A DNA stretch of 14,887 nt from CAYJNO01 sp964371715 (GCA_964371715.1 CAYJNO010000036.1:1-14887), one strand, 5' to 3'; shown: positions 5,532-13,973, counted from the first letter of the stretch. Program-made: numbers and translations. The notes: generated from the letters alone by a model not told the origin.

Positions 5532-7193
5532 TTATAATTTTTTCTTAATTAATTTTTTATTTTCAAACATACATTCATCAAGATGGTGTAAATAATCCAA
5601 AATATTTGGATAATCATTACTATTATAATGTGCATATCCAATCGCAACACCTGACATATCATTATCATCAAATTTGCTAAATGTCTTTTGAATATATGGA
5701 AGTTTATTTTCTAACAGCCCTTTTGGTACATTATATAATATTGCAGCAAATTCATCTCCACCTATTCGGTAACAACATCCAAATTCACTTAGTGTTTCAT
5801 TTAAAATTTCAGCAAAGAATATTAGGTAATTATCACCTGTTTGATGTCCCATATTATCATTAAAATATTTTAGATTATTTAAATCAAAAGTTATAATTAT
5901 TTTATTTAAATCTATACTTTCCTTAAATGTATCCAAATCTCTTTCAAATGCATTTCTATTATATAATGTAGTTAAACTATCTGAATAAGCCACTTTATTT
6001 AAATATTCATTATGCATAGCTTCTGACCAAATATTTCTTAGTTTTAATGAAGTAGAAATAACACATGCCATTAGGTATAATAAAATTCCAACTTGTAAAC
6101 TTATTCCAATCGAATTTGTCTTATCACCTAAATAAAATACTCCTATCTCTATAAATGCACTAATCACCAATAAAGAAACTTGTGAGATTATAATTAGTGC
6201 ATCTTTATTTTTACGAGTAGTTTCATAAATTAAAGAGGTAACATAGTAAAGTAGAGTAAGTGCCATAATAACATGCAATATACTTAAAGAGTTATAGAAG
6301 TAATAAATTCCTGTAAAATGTAATATATTACTTACAACAAAGTTTATAATCAATGCAACACATAAGCATAATGATATAGATTTATGAGATGGAGTATACA
6401 TACTATCCATATAAAGAATAAATGGGATTAGAATTAGTTGAATTGACCAATATGGCAAATTGCCTAATATAAAAGAGTTTCCAATAAAAAATTGAAGTAA
6501 GCTTGATTCACTTATCAACCAAATCGCAATATTTATAGTTAAAAGTGCAAGATATAATATTTGTTTATTATTTTTAAATCCTTTTGAAATAAAAATTTGA
6601 GTGCACAACAGTATTATACCTAATATAAAAATAATTAAAGATATCAGGAATTTGATACCATTATTTTGTACTAAAAACATTGCCGCATCACTTTCTTCAG
6701 CGATGTATATATCTATTAATCCAATTGATGATTTATCATCACTCGGTATTATATCAATTCTTAAGCTATCACTACCTTCAATATATGGTAATTCTACAAA
6801 ATGTAAAATACCACCAATAGGCTTACTATAAAATGATAAATCTTTATGTCCAAATTCATAAATAACTTCTGAGTTTAAACTTATTGTGAATGCTTGATGC
6901 ATACTTTCAAAAACCAAGACTGGATTTTTTAATTCGGTTGTTGAAATTACACTACTAATACTATATGGTTCAAATTTTATATCTGAAGGCTCAAAATATT
7001 TTAAGTTTATTTGACTATTTTCGTCATCACTTTCTAACGTCCATATTTCAAGCTTTTCAATATTATCTAAATCATTAGATAATATTACATTATTTTCTCC
7101 ACATAAAAAGAAAGAAAAAAAACAAATAACACTAATAAAAATGATAGAACCTATATAATAAAAAAATAATTTTTTTTCAAATTTAAAATCCAT
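5532..7193 (-). CDS. Membrane diguanylate cyclase: extracytoplasmic domain, 7TM module, GGDEF
   Basis: A 553-aa protein predicted to make cyclic di-GMP from two GTP in response to an outside signal. An N-terminal segment (about 10-30) anchors it. Residues about 38-175 form a strand-rich outside domain, and about seven membrane helices follow (180-385), together resembling the 7TMR-DISM sensor architecture. A short linker leads to a GGDEF domain (about 395-553) with SLTTLYNRNAFE, the metal-binding Asp437 in FDLNNLKYFND, the catalytic signature RIGGDEF (GGDEF at 478-482) and a terminal DECMFENKK helix. The catalytic motif is intact. The inhibitory I-site RxxD expected five residues before GGDEF is absent (SEFG instead), so product inhibition there is unlikely. 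The ribosome binding site AGGTGG lies about 8 bases before the ATG. It is a single-gene unit with its own promoter and terminator. Confidence 0.9.
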   Translation of the reverse strand: MDFKFEKKLFFYYIGSIIFISVICFFSFFLCGENNVILSNDLDNIEKLEIWTLESDDENSQINLKYFEPSDIKFEPYSISSVISTTELKNPVLVFESMHQAFTISLNSEVIYEFGHKDLSFYSKPIGGILHFVELPYIEGSDSLRIDIIPSDDKSSIGLIDIYIAEESDAAMFLVQNNGIKFLISLIIFILGIILLCTQIFISKGFKNNKQILYLALLTINIAIWLISESSLLQFFIGNSFILGNLPYWSIQLILIPFILYMDSMYTPSHKSISLCLCVALIINFVVSNILHFTGIYYFYNSLSILHVIMALTLLYYVTSLIYETTRKNKDALIIISQVSLLVISAFIEIGVFYLGDKTNSIGISLQVGILLYLMACVISTSLKLRNIWSEAMHNEYLNKVAYSDSLTTLYNRNAFERDLDTFKESIDLNKIIITFDLNNLKYFNDNMGHQTGDNYLIFFAEILNETLSEFGCCYRIGGDEFAAILYNVPKGLLENKLPYIQKTFSKFDDNDMSGVAIGYAHYNSNDYPNILDYLHHLDECMFENKKLIKKKL

Positions 7194-7227
7194 TTCCTAA
7201 TCCACCTTTTTGTAAACCATCATTAAA

Positions 7228-7257
7228 ATTATATCATACATATGAGTAATTTGTCTA
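7228..7257 (-). promoter_or_regulatory. Promoter of the 7TM-GGDEF gene
   Basis: Minus strand: TAGACA (-35, plus 7252-7257), an 18-base spacer, TATAAT (-10, 7228-7233). TGA before the -10 gives an extended -10 element. The predicted start near 7221 leaves a leader of about 28 bases. Confidence 0.65.
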
Positions 7258-7347
7258 ATTTTTACAACTATCATGTAATTTATTTTTTGATGTGTTGTTT
7301 TTTTAATATAAAAAAACTTACTTAAAATAAAATTATCTGAATTTTTA

Positions 7348-7386
7348 TGCATAAAAAAATAACGAAATTTTTGTTATCTCGTTATT
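7348..7386 (-). terminator. Terminator of the DUF2500 gene, overlapping its stop codon
   Basis: AATAACGA (7358-7365) pairs with TCGTTATT (7379-7386). On the minus strand the stem runs into TTTTTTTATG. The stop codon at 7382-7384 lies inside the promoter-proximal arm, so translation ends within the hairpin. Confidence 0.75.
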
Positions 7387-7780
7387 CTTGATTATTTCTT
7401 GTACGTGTAAAGTTTAAATATTTTGTTCCTTGAAACTTCAATGTTCCATAATCATTTTCCATTAGAAGCCCTGATTGTTCACCAGTTATAGAAAACTCTA
7501 TGCGATCTGTGCTTTCAACTTCAAATGTTGCAAAATATTTTGTACGTGTTCGATAATTATGCATATTATGGTTTCCAACATTTTTTACTTCTACTCTTTT
7601 AGAACATACCTTCGCATTAACTGAAAGAACAGGAGATGCGTTATTTATTGAATTTTGTTTTGCGTTTTTATAACTAATATAAATTAAATTTCCAATAACA
7701 AATATAAAACCACAAATTACAATTATCGGTATTACCATTCTCATTATATTAAACATAAAGAAATCAGTGTTTAAAAACAT
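7382..7780 (-). CDS. DUF2500 family small membrane protein
   Basis: A 132-aa protein with one N-terminal membrane helix (about 10-35) and a strand-rich domain. The features of DUF2500 (E. coli YhhM family) are visible in order: SPVLSVNAKVCSKR, TKYFATFEVES-x-DRIEF, the G-E-x-S-G-L-L-x-E-x-D-Y-G-x-L stretch and FQGTKYLNFTR at the end. The length is normal for the family. The biochemical function is unknown; related domains are found in Gram-positive and Gram-negative bacteria. The frame is open nine codons further up (ATG at 7805-7807), but AAGGGGGG (7788-7795) lies 8 bases before the ATG at 7778-7780, and the likely -10 box overlaps the upstream ATG, so the internal start is correct. It sits between GGDEF genes but has its own promoter and terminator. 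Confidence 0.88.
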   Translation of the reverse strand: MFLNTDFFMFNIMRMVIPIIVICGFIFVIGNLIYISYKNAKQNSINNASPVLSVNAKVCSKRVEVKNVGNHNMHNYRTRTKYFATFEVESTDRIEFSITGEQSGLLMENDYGTLKFQGTKYLNFTRTRNNQE

Positions 7781-7806
7781 AAAAAATCCCCCCTTTTGTA
7801 TTTGCA

Positions 7807-7835
7807 ATTATATAAATTAGCTACTTGATTTTCTA
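7807..7835 (-). promoter_or_regulatory. Promoter of the DUF2500 gene
   Basis: Minus strand: TATAAT (-10, plus 7807-7812) with a fair -35 TAGAAA (7830-7835) at 17-base spacing. The start near 7800 leaves about 20 bases before the ATG at 7780, just enough for the AAGGGGGG ribosome binding site. Confidence 0.5.
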
Positions 7836-7955
7836 ACTTCAATCAAATATTCCATATAATATTTCATCTTATATTTTAATAATATCATTTATATTATTGT
7901 ATGACAACCAATCTATATCTATCATAAAATTAAGACTTAATTTGTGTATGTTTTT

Positions 7956-9182
7956 TTATTTAGCAGCTATAACTTTTCTATTTTTGTTATTAGCTCTTTT
8001 TAATTCATACATACGAGTGTCCGCTATTGAAATTAATTTGTCACTTGAAATATTTTCATTTGTTTGTCTATATGCAACACCATAACTTACAGAAGTTTTG
8101 TATTTTTTATCATAAAGTTTCGATATATTCAGTACTGCTTTATAACTTTGTATTAATCTTATTGTGACTTCTTCTTCTTTTATATACTTCCCAATTATCA
8201 ACACTTCATCTCCCCCATAACGACAAATTGCATCACACTTAAAATAGTCTTTCATTATTTCAGCAACAGTTTTTATGTAAAAATCACCTTCATCATGTCC
8301 ATGGTTATCATTTACTACTTTAAGATTGTCAAGATCAATAAATGCTACAAAAAACATACTATTTTCATCAATCAACTTTTTAATATAATGATCTGCGTAA
8401 TTTCTTGTAAATAACTGAGTCATAGAATCTTTCATTACAGCTAATTCTAGATCTTTAATTATTTCTAAATCATCATTATTTTTTTTATTTAGCCTTTTAA
8501 AAGTTTCAGTTTGTATTCTAAGTTCGGCTAAACTATAAGCAAATACAATAAATACAGCAAATGCGCATATAACAATAACACCAAATACAATATAATGCAT
8601 CAATAATCTTGTACCACCATCAACATCTATCATTAAGAAAAATGCTGACAATGTACCATAAAGTATAGAAAATGCTGTTGTCAAAAAAGCTAAATTTTTG
8701 TTATCCGATAATATCGTGTCTAATGAATATCTTGGAATCAATCTTCTCGCGAAACTTATCGTAGAAATTGAAATCATAAAACAAATTATCGTTACTATAA
8801 TTGATAAATCTGGTTGCCCTAATACATATATTGCACTTTTTTTTGTTAGTAACGCTATCGATGCAATTACTGCTAAACGCTTTGCAAATAAATTAATAGT
8901 AAAAGTAACGGCAATAAAAAGCATTTGTGTTAAACGTACTTTAAATATCATTCTTGTCTCAATTAGTAATAAAGATCCATATCCTACTATTGCAATTACT
9001 TCATAATTTACTGGTGCATAAAGTATATATAATAACCAATAAATCATATTTATTACACCACTTACAATACATGCATTTTTTGGAAACTCATTAACATTAA
9101 AGATATATGCACAATAAGAAAAGAATGTAAGATGATATCCTGTAAAAGATACAACGAAAAGAATATATAATAAAGTCATCAT
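7956..9182 (-). CDS. Multispan membrane GGDEF protein with a GGDEV active-site variant (second gene of the pair)
   Basis: A 408-aa protein with about seven hydrophobic segments (2-220), a short linker or coiled stretch (220-250) and a GGDEF domain (about 250-405). The domain keeps SMTQLFTRNYAD, FIDLDNLKVVNDNHGH with the metal-binding Asp, and ADTRMYELKR. The signature motif is GGDEV (323-327) instead of GGDEF, and the inhibitory site has FKCD (314-317) where RxxD is expected. The GG, D and E residues for substrate and metal are kept, so weak or normal cyclase activity is possible. The last residue of the motif is less critical, but the change is unusual. The start overlaps the stop of the upstream paralogue (9179-10408) by four bases, a sign of translational coupling and perhaps of a heteromeric pair. 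Two consecutive ATG codons (9182, 9179) begin the gene. The membrane part has no recognised domain name. Confidence 0.87.
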   Translation of the reverse strand: MMTLLYILFVVSFTGYHLTFFSYCAYIFNVNEFPKNACIVSGVINMIYWLLYILYAPVNYEVIAIVGYGSLLLIETRMIFKVRLTQMLFIAVTFTINLFAKRLAVIASIALLTKKSAIYVLGQPDLSIIVTIICFMISISTISFARRLIPRYSLDTILSDNKNLAFLTTAFSILYGTLSAFFLMIDVDGGTRLLMHYIVFGVIVICAFAVFIVFAYSLAELRIQTETFKRLNKKNNDDLEIIKDLELAVMKDSMTQLFTRNYADHYIKKLIDENSMFFVAFIDLDNLKVVNDNHGHDEGDFYIKTVAEIMKDYFKCDAICRYGGDEVLIIGKYIKEEEVTIRLIQSYKAVLNISKLYDKKYKTSVSYGVAYRQTNENISSDKLISIADTRMYELKRANNKNRKVIAAK

Positions 9183-10408
9183 ACTGTACCACTCTTTCTT
9201 TCTTTATAAAAAGCTGCTTTATTTTCACGCATATTCTCATCAGCAACTGATAAAATATGTGATACTCCTAATTTTTTTACTTCTTCGTTTACATAAATTG
9301 ATCCAATGCTTGCTGAAATTAAAATTTTATCTGTTTCATTTTGTTTATCTATAGATTTCTTAATTCGTTCAATAACTTTTTTACATTCATCTACTTGAAC
9401 ATTTGGCATAACTACTAAAAACTCATCTCCACCTATACGTGCAACAATATCATTTTCTCTTATCGCGGTTAATATTGCATGTGTTATTTTGATTATTAAT
9501 CTATCTCCATCTTTATGGCCATATGTGTCATTTGTGAATTTCAAAGCATTTATATCAATAAACAAGACATAAAATGGATCAGTATTTTCATTACACATTG
9601 TTTCCAATTCACTCATGATATATCTTCGATTATATACATTAGTTAATTCATCTCTTTCAACCTTTAAAATTAATCTTTCTTTTTCCTTTGATATAGTATG
9701 TTGTCTATACATTGCCATATCTGAATATCTTTTAAACCTACTTGCATCAATCAAGTGCATAGCATAAATAAAAAATAAATAAAATATAAATAATGAAGTT
9801 AGAGATACAGCAATTGAATGAAATATTTGTTCTGGATAAAACACATCACTCATCATTGTTGCTGAATGGTCTATTTGTAATATTACGATTAAAATTATTG
9901 AACATAAAAGTATTATAGAATAATTACTTTTTACAGTTACTATTTGGATTGATGTATTGTCAATAAATCTTCTAATTATATGGTGTGCAATAGTTAATAC
10001 AACACAGACTATAATTACAGCAATATTATCATAAACAGTTCCTTCTATAAGTTTCGCTGGAGCAATCTTTACTACATTACTAATAATAACAATAATAGGT
10101 ATAATCAATGCCGATATATGTAAAATAAATATTGATGCCCCACAAAATACTTGAACAAAATCTGTTTTAGATATTAGTTTAAATTCTACTATTAATAAAC
10201 ACATAAATAACAATATTATCAAATAATAATCTACATGGATATATTGAGACATTGCATATATTGATGTATTGAAAAGTGCTAAAGCAACAAAAATCAGTTT
10301 ATTTTTTGTGCTACCTATCAGTAACTCTGAAGAATATGAAAATGATGAATATTGATATATAAACATCGCTAATGTAGAAATTAAAAATAGTGAGCAATTT
10401 AAATTCAT
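9179..10408 (-). CDS. Multispan membrane diguanylate cyclase with intact GGDEF and I-site (first gene of the pair)
   Basis: A 409-aa protein with the same plan as its downstream partner: about six or seven hydrophobic segments (5-220), a linker, and a GGDEF domain (about 245-400). It has DELTNVYNRRYI, FIDINALKFTNDTYGH with the metal-binding Asp, the catalytic RIGGDEF (326-330) and a canonical I-site R-E-N-D (317-320) exactly five residues before it. It should therefore make c-di-GMP and be inhibited by its product. The polytopic N-terminus with few outside loops resembles in layout the sensor parts of AgrC/ComD-like and other GHKL kinases; that likeness is an impression, not a proven homology. 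A very strong ribosome binding site TAGGAGGTAA (10411-10420) precedes the ATG. It forms a two-gene operon with the next gene through a 4-base overlap. Confidence 0.9.
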   Translation of the reverse strand: MNLNCSLFLISTLAMFIYQYSSFSYSSELLIGSTKNKLIFVALALFNTSIYAMSQYIHVDYYLIILLFMCLLIVEFKLISKTDFVQVFCGASIFILHISALIIPIIVIISNVVKIAPAKLIEGTVYDNIAVIIVCVVLTIAHHIIRRFIDNTSIQIVTVKSNYSIILLCSIILIVILQIDHSATMMSDVFYPEQIFHSIAVSLTSLFIFYLFFIYAMHLIDASRFKRYSDMAMYRQHTISKEKERLILKVERDELTNVYNRRYIMSELETMCNENTDPFYVLFIDINALKFTNDTYGHKDGDRLIIKITHAILTAIRENDIVARIGGDEFLVVMPNVQVDECKKVIERIKKSIDKQNETDKILISASIGSIYVNEEVKKLGVSHILSVADENMRENKAAFYKERKSGTV

Positions 10409-10498
10409 CTTTACCTCCTAAAATACAAATATTATTGTAGTTCTCGTTATAGTTATTAATTTAATATAACAATTATAAAAGTTAGCGTACGTAATAAC

Positions 10499-10522
10499 AC
10501 AAATGCATACTAATTCATTTGT
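10499..10522. promoter_or_regulatory. Inverted repeat in the leader of the GGDEF pair
   Basis: ACAAATG (10499-10505) and CATTTGT (10516-10522) are perfect 7-base arms with a 10-base spacer, just downstream of the predicted transcription start (about 10529). It may be a repressor site or a leader hairpin. No riboswitch for c-di-GMP was recognised here. Confidence 0.4.
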
Positions 10523-10535
10523 ATATTTATCTAAG

Positions 10536-10544
10536 ATTATATCA
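10536..10544 (-). promoter_or_regulatory. Extended -10 promoter of the GGDEF pair
   Basis: The minus strand reads TGATATAAT (TATAAT at plus 10536-10541), with only a T-rich stretch in the -35 position. The start would be near 10529 and the leader about 120 bases long. Confidence 0.5.
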
Positions 10545-10567
10545 TATAATTTTAAAAAAAATTATAT
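10544..10567. terminator. A/T-only palindrome, possible terminator of the ABC operon
   Basis: ATATAATTTT and AAAATTATAT (arms 10544-10553 and 10558-10567) form a perfect 10-base stem with a 4-base loop, 66 bases after the last ABC gene. It contains no G or C, so it is weak as a terminator. It also directly abuts the -10 of the GGDEF pair and may instead be promoter architecture. Confidence 0.3.
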
Positions 10568-10632
10568 AGATGAAACTAAATAGCTTTAATAATTACTCAA
10601 TTATCATCAATTAATATAATTTCTATTATTTA

Positions 10633-11748
10633 TTAATAATCAATGTTACTATGAACTATACCTATTAATGAAAAACTAAAGATTGTTGAAATTAATAAAA
10701 TAATAAAATAAATAATTAAATTTATATCTGCTCCATTTATTAATGTATTGAAATCATAACTTATCATCGGTATATATTTAATAAAACGGTTTGTATTTAG
10801 ATTATTTAATCCATAAATTAGCACAACACTTAATATTAAAGCTCCAAAGTAATAATTATAACTTCTAAGAATTGATGCAATTAAGCCATAAAAAGTACTA
10901 ATAAACATTATAAGAGCACTTAGTAACACCAACTTTATCATAAGTAAATCTTTTAGATTGACAAAATAATATCCTCCATTATTTTCATAGTCTAATAATG
11001 TAAAGAAGTTATTATTTAATATTACTGGATGATTCATATCTCCAATACCAAATATTAGATAAATTAAAAACATATAAATAAATAAAATAATAATAATCAT
11101 TAAAATAAAGCTAATAATATGGATTAAAATCCTCATTATTATAAGTTTAGATTTTGAAACATTGGAAGTGTATATTGTTTTATAAGTACCAATTTCAAAG
11201 TCCTCTATTATTAAAGGTATTAATAAGTAAATACAGATTAACATGATTAACACAATAAATACGTCACTAAAAATAATATTTATGTTAGATAACTTCAATT
11301 CATATGGACTTGTATATGCTTGAATATCATTTTCTATCAAATGGCTATTTAGGATTAATTTATTATCTATATCTTCAATAAAACTCATTCTTCCTATAAT
11401 ACTAGAATAAGGATTATTAAGTAATTCTAAATATTTTGTCTCTGCTATGATTTTTTTATTTACATCTTCAATATTAATATTTAAATCTATTAAAACAGGA
11501 GTAACTTCTTCTAAGAATGTATATTGAGGGTTTTGTTCACTACTGTTTATTATTGATGCTGATCTTTTTAACTCCAATACATTTTGATATTGTATTTCAT
11601 AATATTCTTTTTCCTTTGTGATATATTCCATATTTTGAAAATAATTTAAGCTAACACTAATTGTAAAAGTTATAAAAAGTAAAACAAACATTGTCTTAAA
11701 ATATTTTCTTTTATGTAGTATATAAATTTGATTTTTAAGGTTTGACAT
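10633..11748 (-). CDS. ABC-2 type permease with extracytoplasmic domain (third gene of the operon)
   Basis: A 371-aa membrane subunit of an exporter. TM1 lies at about 18-37, then comes a mostly helical, charged outside domain (about 38-157), then about five more membrane helices. After TM2 comes EDFEIGTYKTIYTSNVSKSK (182-201), the cytoplasmic E-x-x-x-G-T-x-K coupling stretch of ABC-2 permeases, followed by a basic segment. The protein matches the plan of the permease at 12641-13942, so the two probably form the heterodimeric channel for the shared ATPase. Its ATG follows the ATPase stop by one base, and its ribosome binding site GAGGT lies inside the ATPase coding end, which suggests translational coupling. 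The transported molecule is unknown; bacitracin/lantibiotic immunity pumps share the gene arrangement but usually have smaller permeases. Confidence 0.82.
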   Translation of the reverse strand: MSNLKNQIYILHKRKYFKTMFVLLFITFTISVSLNYFQNMEYITKEKEYYEIQYQNVLELKRSASIINSSEQNPQYTFLEEVTPVLIDLNINIEDVNKKIIAETKYLELLNNPYSSIIGRMSFIEDIDNKLILNSHLIENDIQAYTSPYELKLSNINIIFSDVFIVLIMLICIYLLIPLIIEDFEIGTYKTIYTSNVSKSKLIIMRILIHIISFILMIIIILFIYMFLIYLIFGIGDMNHPVILNNNFFTLLDYENNGGYYFVNLKDLLMIKLVLLSALIMFISTFYGLIASILRSYNYYFGALILSVVLIYGLNNLNTNRFIKYIPMISYDFNTLINGADINLIIYFIILLISTIFSFSLIGIVHSNIDY

Positions 11749-11749
11749 A

Positions 11750-12631
11750 TTATACCTCTATTTTATTCATATACTGACTTACTAGTGTATTATCAATTTT
11801 ATCAATATCAATTATTAAATTGTTATTTAACTCTACCTGCTTTATAAAATTAGATAAATCATTTTCCTTTTGCATATATAAAACCATTTCATTTTCTAAT
11901 TCAGTATTTTTTATATTAAACCCTCCCAATAAATTCATATCTATTTTATTTTTTAGTGTAATTCTATATGATTTCACTATTTCATTAATGTCATTTTCTA
12001 TTATTTTTCCTTTGTTAATCCAGATGACTCTATCAACAACTTTTTCAATTTCACTTAAATAATGGCTACTTATTAGAATCGTAATTTTACTATTTTTCTT
12101 TAAATCTATTAATACTTCATTTAATTCTAATACACCATTATAATCCAAACCATTGGTTGGTTCATCTAAGATAATAATTTTCGGCTTATTTAAAAGTGTA
12201 ATTGCAATACCTAATCTTTGCTTCATACCTAAAGAATAATTTGCAACTTTCTTATTTAAATATGTTGTTATTTTTAATTCATTGGCAACTCTATCTATAT
12301 CTTCTTTTTTACAATTTTTTAGAGTTGCAAAAATTTTTAAATTATCATGACCTGATAGATCAGGATATAATCCAGGGTTTTCTATTTGTGCTGATATGTT
12401 ACTTAAACAATACTCTCTATTACTAGCAAGGTTTTTATCAAGTATTACTATATCTCCTTTAGAAGGATTAATTAGTGTAACTAGGCATTTCATCATAGTC
12501 GATTTCCCTGCTCCATTTGGACCAACAAAACCAACTATCTCTTGTTCATATAAGTCAAAGGATACATTATTCAATGCATAAAAATCGCCATATTTTTTTG
12601 ATACATTATTTACAGATAGTATTTTTTTCAT
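11750..12631 (-). CDS. ABC transporter ATP-binding protein (BcrA/CcmA-like exporter family)
   Basis: A 293-aa cytoplasmic ATPase that powers the two permeases encoded around it. Visible motifs are Walker A GPNGAGKST (37-45), Q-loop Gln82, signature YSLGMKQR (132-139, the SLGM form common in ABC-2 exporters), Walker B IIILDEP (152-158), D-loop GLD (161-163) and the switch His190 in SSH. A C-terminal extension of about 80 residues (215-293) resembles that of BcrA-type drug and lantibiotic ATPases. All catalytic residues are present. The ribosome binding site AGAGGT overlaps the stop codon of the preceding permease, with 9 bases between genes. It is the middle gene of a permease-ATPase-permease operon, unlike the more common ATPase-first order. 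Confidence 0.93.
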   Translation of the reverse strand: MKKILSVNNVSKKYGDFYALNNVSFDLYEQEIVGFVGPNGAGKSTMMKCLVTLINPSKGDIVILDKNLASNREYCLSNISAQIENPGLYPDLSGHDNLKIFATLKNCKKEDIDRVANELKITTYLNKKVANYSLGMKQRLGIAITLLNKPKIIILDEPTNGLDYNGVLELNEVLIDLKKNSKITILISSHYLSEIEKVVDRVIWINKGKIIENDINEIVKSYRITLKNKIDMNLLGGFNIKNTELENEMVLYMQKENDLSNFIKQVELNNNLIIDIDKIDNTLVSQYMNKIEV

Positions 12632-12640
12632 AGTTTACCT

Positions 12641-13942
12641 CTAAAAAATATCTTTCTTTTTTGTATATTTACTTATTAAAAAACTAAAACTACTAATATA
12701 GAAACATAAATTTAATATAATTAATAAATATGTTGTTTCACTTTTTCCTGTAATCAAATTATAGAAGTTAATACTTTCAAATATACTAAGCTTAGGAAAT
12801 ATATTACCTATAACCCATTGAATTACAAAAAAGACAACTACAGCCAACACTCCAACAAAATTGTTTTTAAATCTTAATTCAAAATATATAGCTATTTTTG
12901 ATACTAAATAAATTAGCATGCTCGACATTACAACATATAATAATAAAATATAGCTTACAGGAACGACTTCAATTCCATGTGGAACATATATTTCTGAAAA
13001 TCCAGTACTAATAATTGGTAGATCAAATTGATTTATTCTAAATGTATGTTCTACTAATGTATGTGATGTCCCTAAAGATAAATTATAATTTTCTACTAGA
13101 GTATTAGTAGACAAAATTGTTTCCCTATAAATAGGCATTGGATAGTTCAAATCAAAAGTGCCATCAAACATTAAGAAGTATATTTGCACGATCAATAAGC
13201 TACTTACAATTAATAAAATAAATACAATAACAGAAATCATTGCTTTACATCTAAAATAATTCACTCTTCGTATACCTATAGACATATATTGCTTTAGTGT
13301 TCCATTTGCTTTTTCTTCTTCAATAATCCTGTAAGATAGTAATAATATTATTGGAATAGTTATCAATGAAATAATATTAATAATAAAGAATGTTATATAA
13401 GTTGTTGAATTTACATTATATTGGTTAATATAACTATCTTCATTATTTAATAAATAAAAATAATTTTCGCTTACAACTACAAACATATTATAAGAATTTA
13501 TTTGATTACTTCTAAATCCATATTCCTTATATGTATTAAAATTGTTCATGATATCTATAACTTGATTTTTGTTATCATTAACTAAAACATTATTATCTCC
13601 TGCGATTTTATTTAAAGAATAGATAATATCTAAACTTCTTGATAGTTCTAAGCTATAATATGATTGCATATCATTATCATATATCGCCTTTATAACATCA
13701 TCATAATAATTGCTTAATTTTAAAAACGATTCATCATCAAACTCTAAATATGATGCCATATTATTTATAGATGAACTTTTCAAAAAAGTAATATATTCCT
13801 CTTTTTCTAATGTAGCATTATGATTTAAGTTAGATATCATAATTAGATTTATAAATATTATTGCAAATAAAATAATAAAATACTTGAATGATAACAGTAT
13901 TCTTAATGAGCCTCTAACCATAAACTTAATATATTTAAGCAT
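12641..13942 (-). CDS. ABC-2 type permease with extracytoplasmic domain (first gene of the operon)
   Basis: A 433-aa membrane subunit. TM1 is at about 19-38, a largely helical outside domain of about 140 residues follows (39-178), then TM2 (181-203). The cytoplasmic coupling stretch EEEKANGTLKQ (208-218) with the following SIGIRR is typical of ABC-2 permeases. TM3 (235-256) is followed by a second outside loop of about 65 residues, then three more helices and a basic C-terminus (KYTKKK). It shares its plan with the smaller permease at 10633-11748. GAGGTG (13948-13953) lies 5 bases before the ATG. It leads an operon with its own promoter. The substrate is unknown; the large outside domains suggest recognition of an extracellular peptide or an envelope component. 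Confidence 0.82.
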   Translation of the reverse strand: MLKYIKFMVRGSLRILLSFKYFIILFAIIFINLIMISNLNHNATLEKEEYITFLKSSSINNMASYLEFDDESFLKLSNYYDDVIKAIYDNDMQSYYSLELSRSLDIIYSLNKIAGDNNVLVNDNKNQVIDIMNNFNTYKEYGFRSNQINSYNMFVVVSENYFYLLNNEDSYINQYNVNSTTYITFFIINIISLITIPIILLLSYRIIEEEKANGTLKQYMSIGIRRVNYFRCKAMISVIVFILLIVSSLLIVQIYFLMFDGTFDLNYPMPIYRETILSTNTLVENYNLSLGTSHTLVEHTFRINQFDLPIISTGFSEIYVPHGIEVVPVSYILLLYVVMSSMLIYLVSKIAIYFELRFKNNFVGVLAVVVFFVIQWVIGNIFPKLSIFESINFYNLITGKSETTYLLIILNLCFYISSFSFLISKYTKKKDIF

Positions 13943-13973
13943 AAATGCACCTCATTTTATTTATTCTAAATAT

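Noticed and set aside
8698..9006. A 102-codon plus-strand frame inside the GGDEV gene
   Set aside because: Antisense shadow of the membrane-spanning region; no initiation signals.
10409..10632. A c-di-GMP riboswitch before the GGDEF pair
   Set aside because: No GEMM-type conserved core was seen. The leader has only simple inverted repeats.
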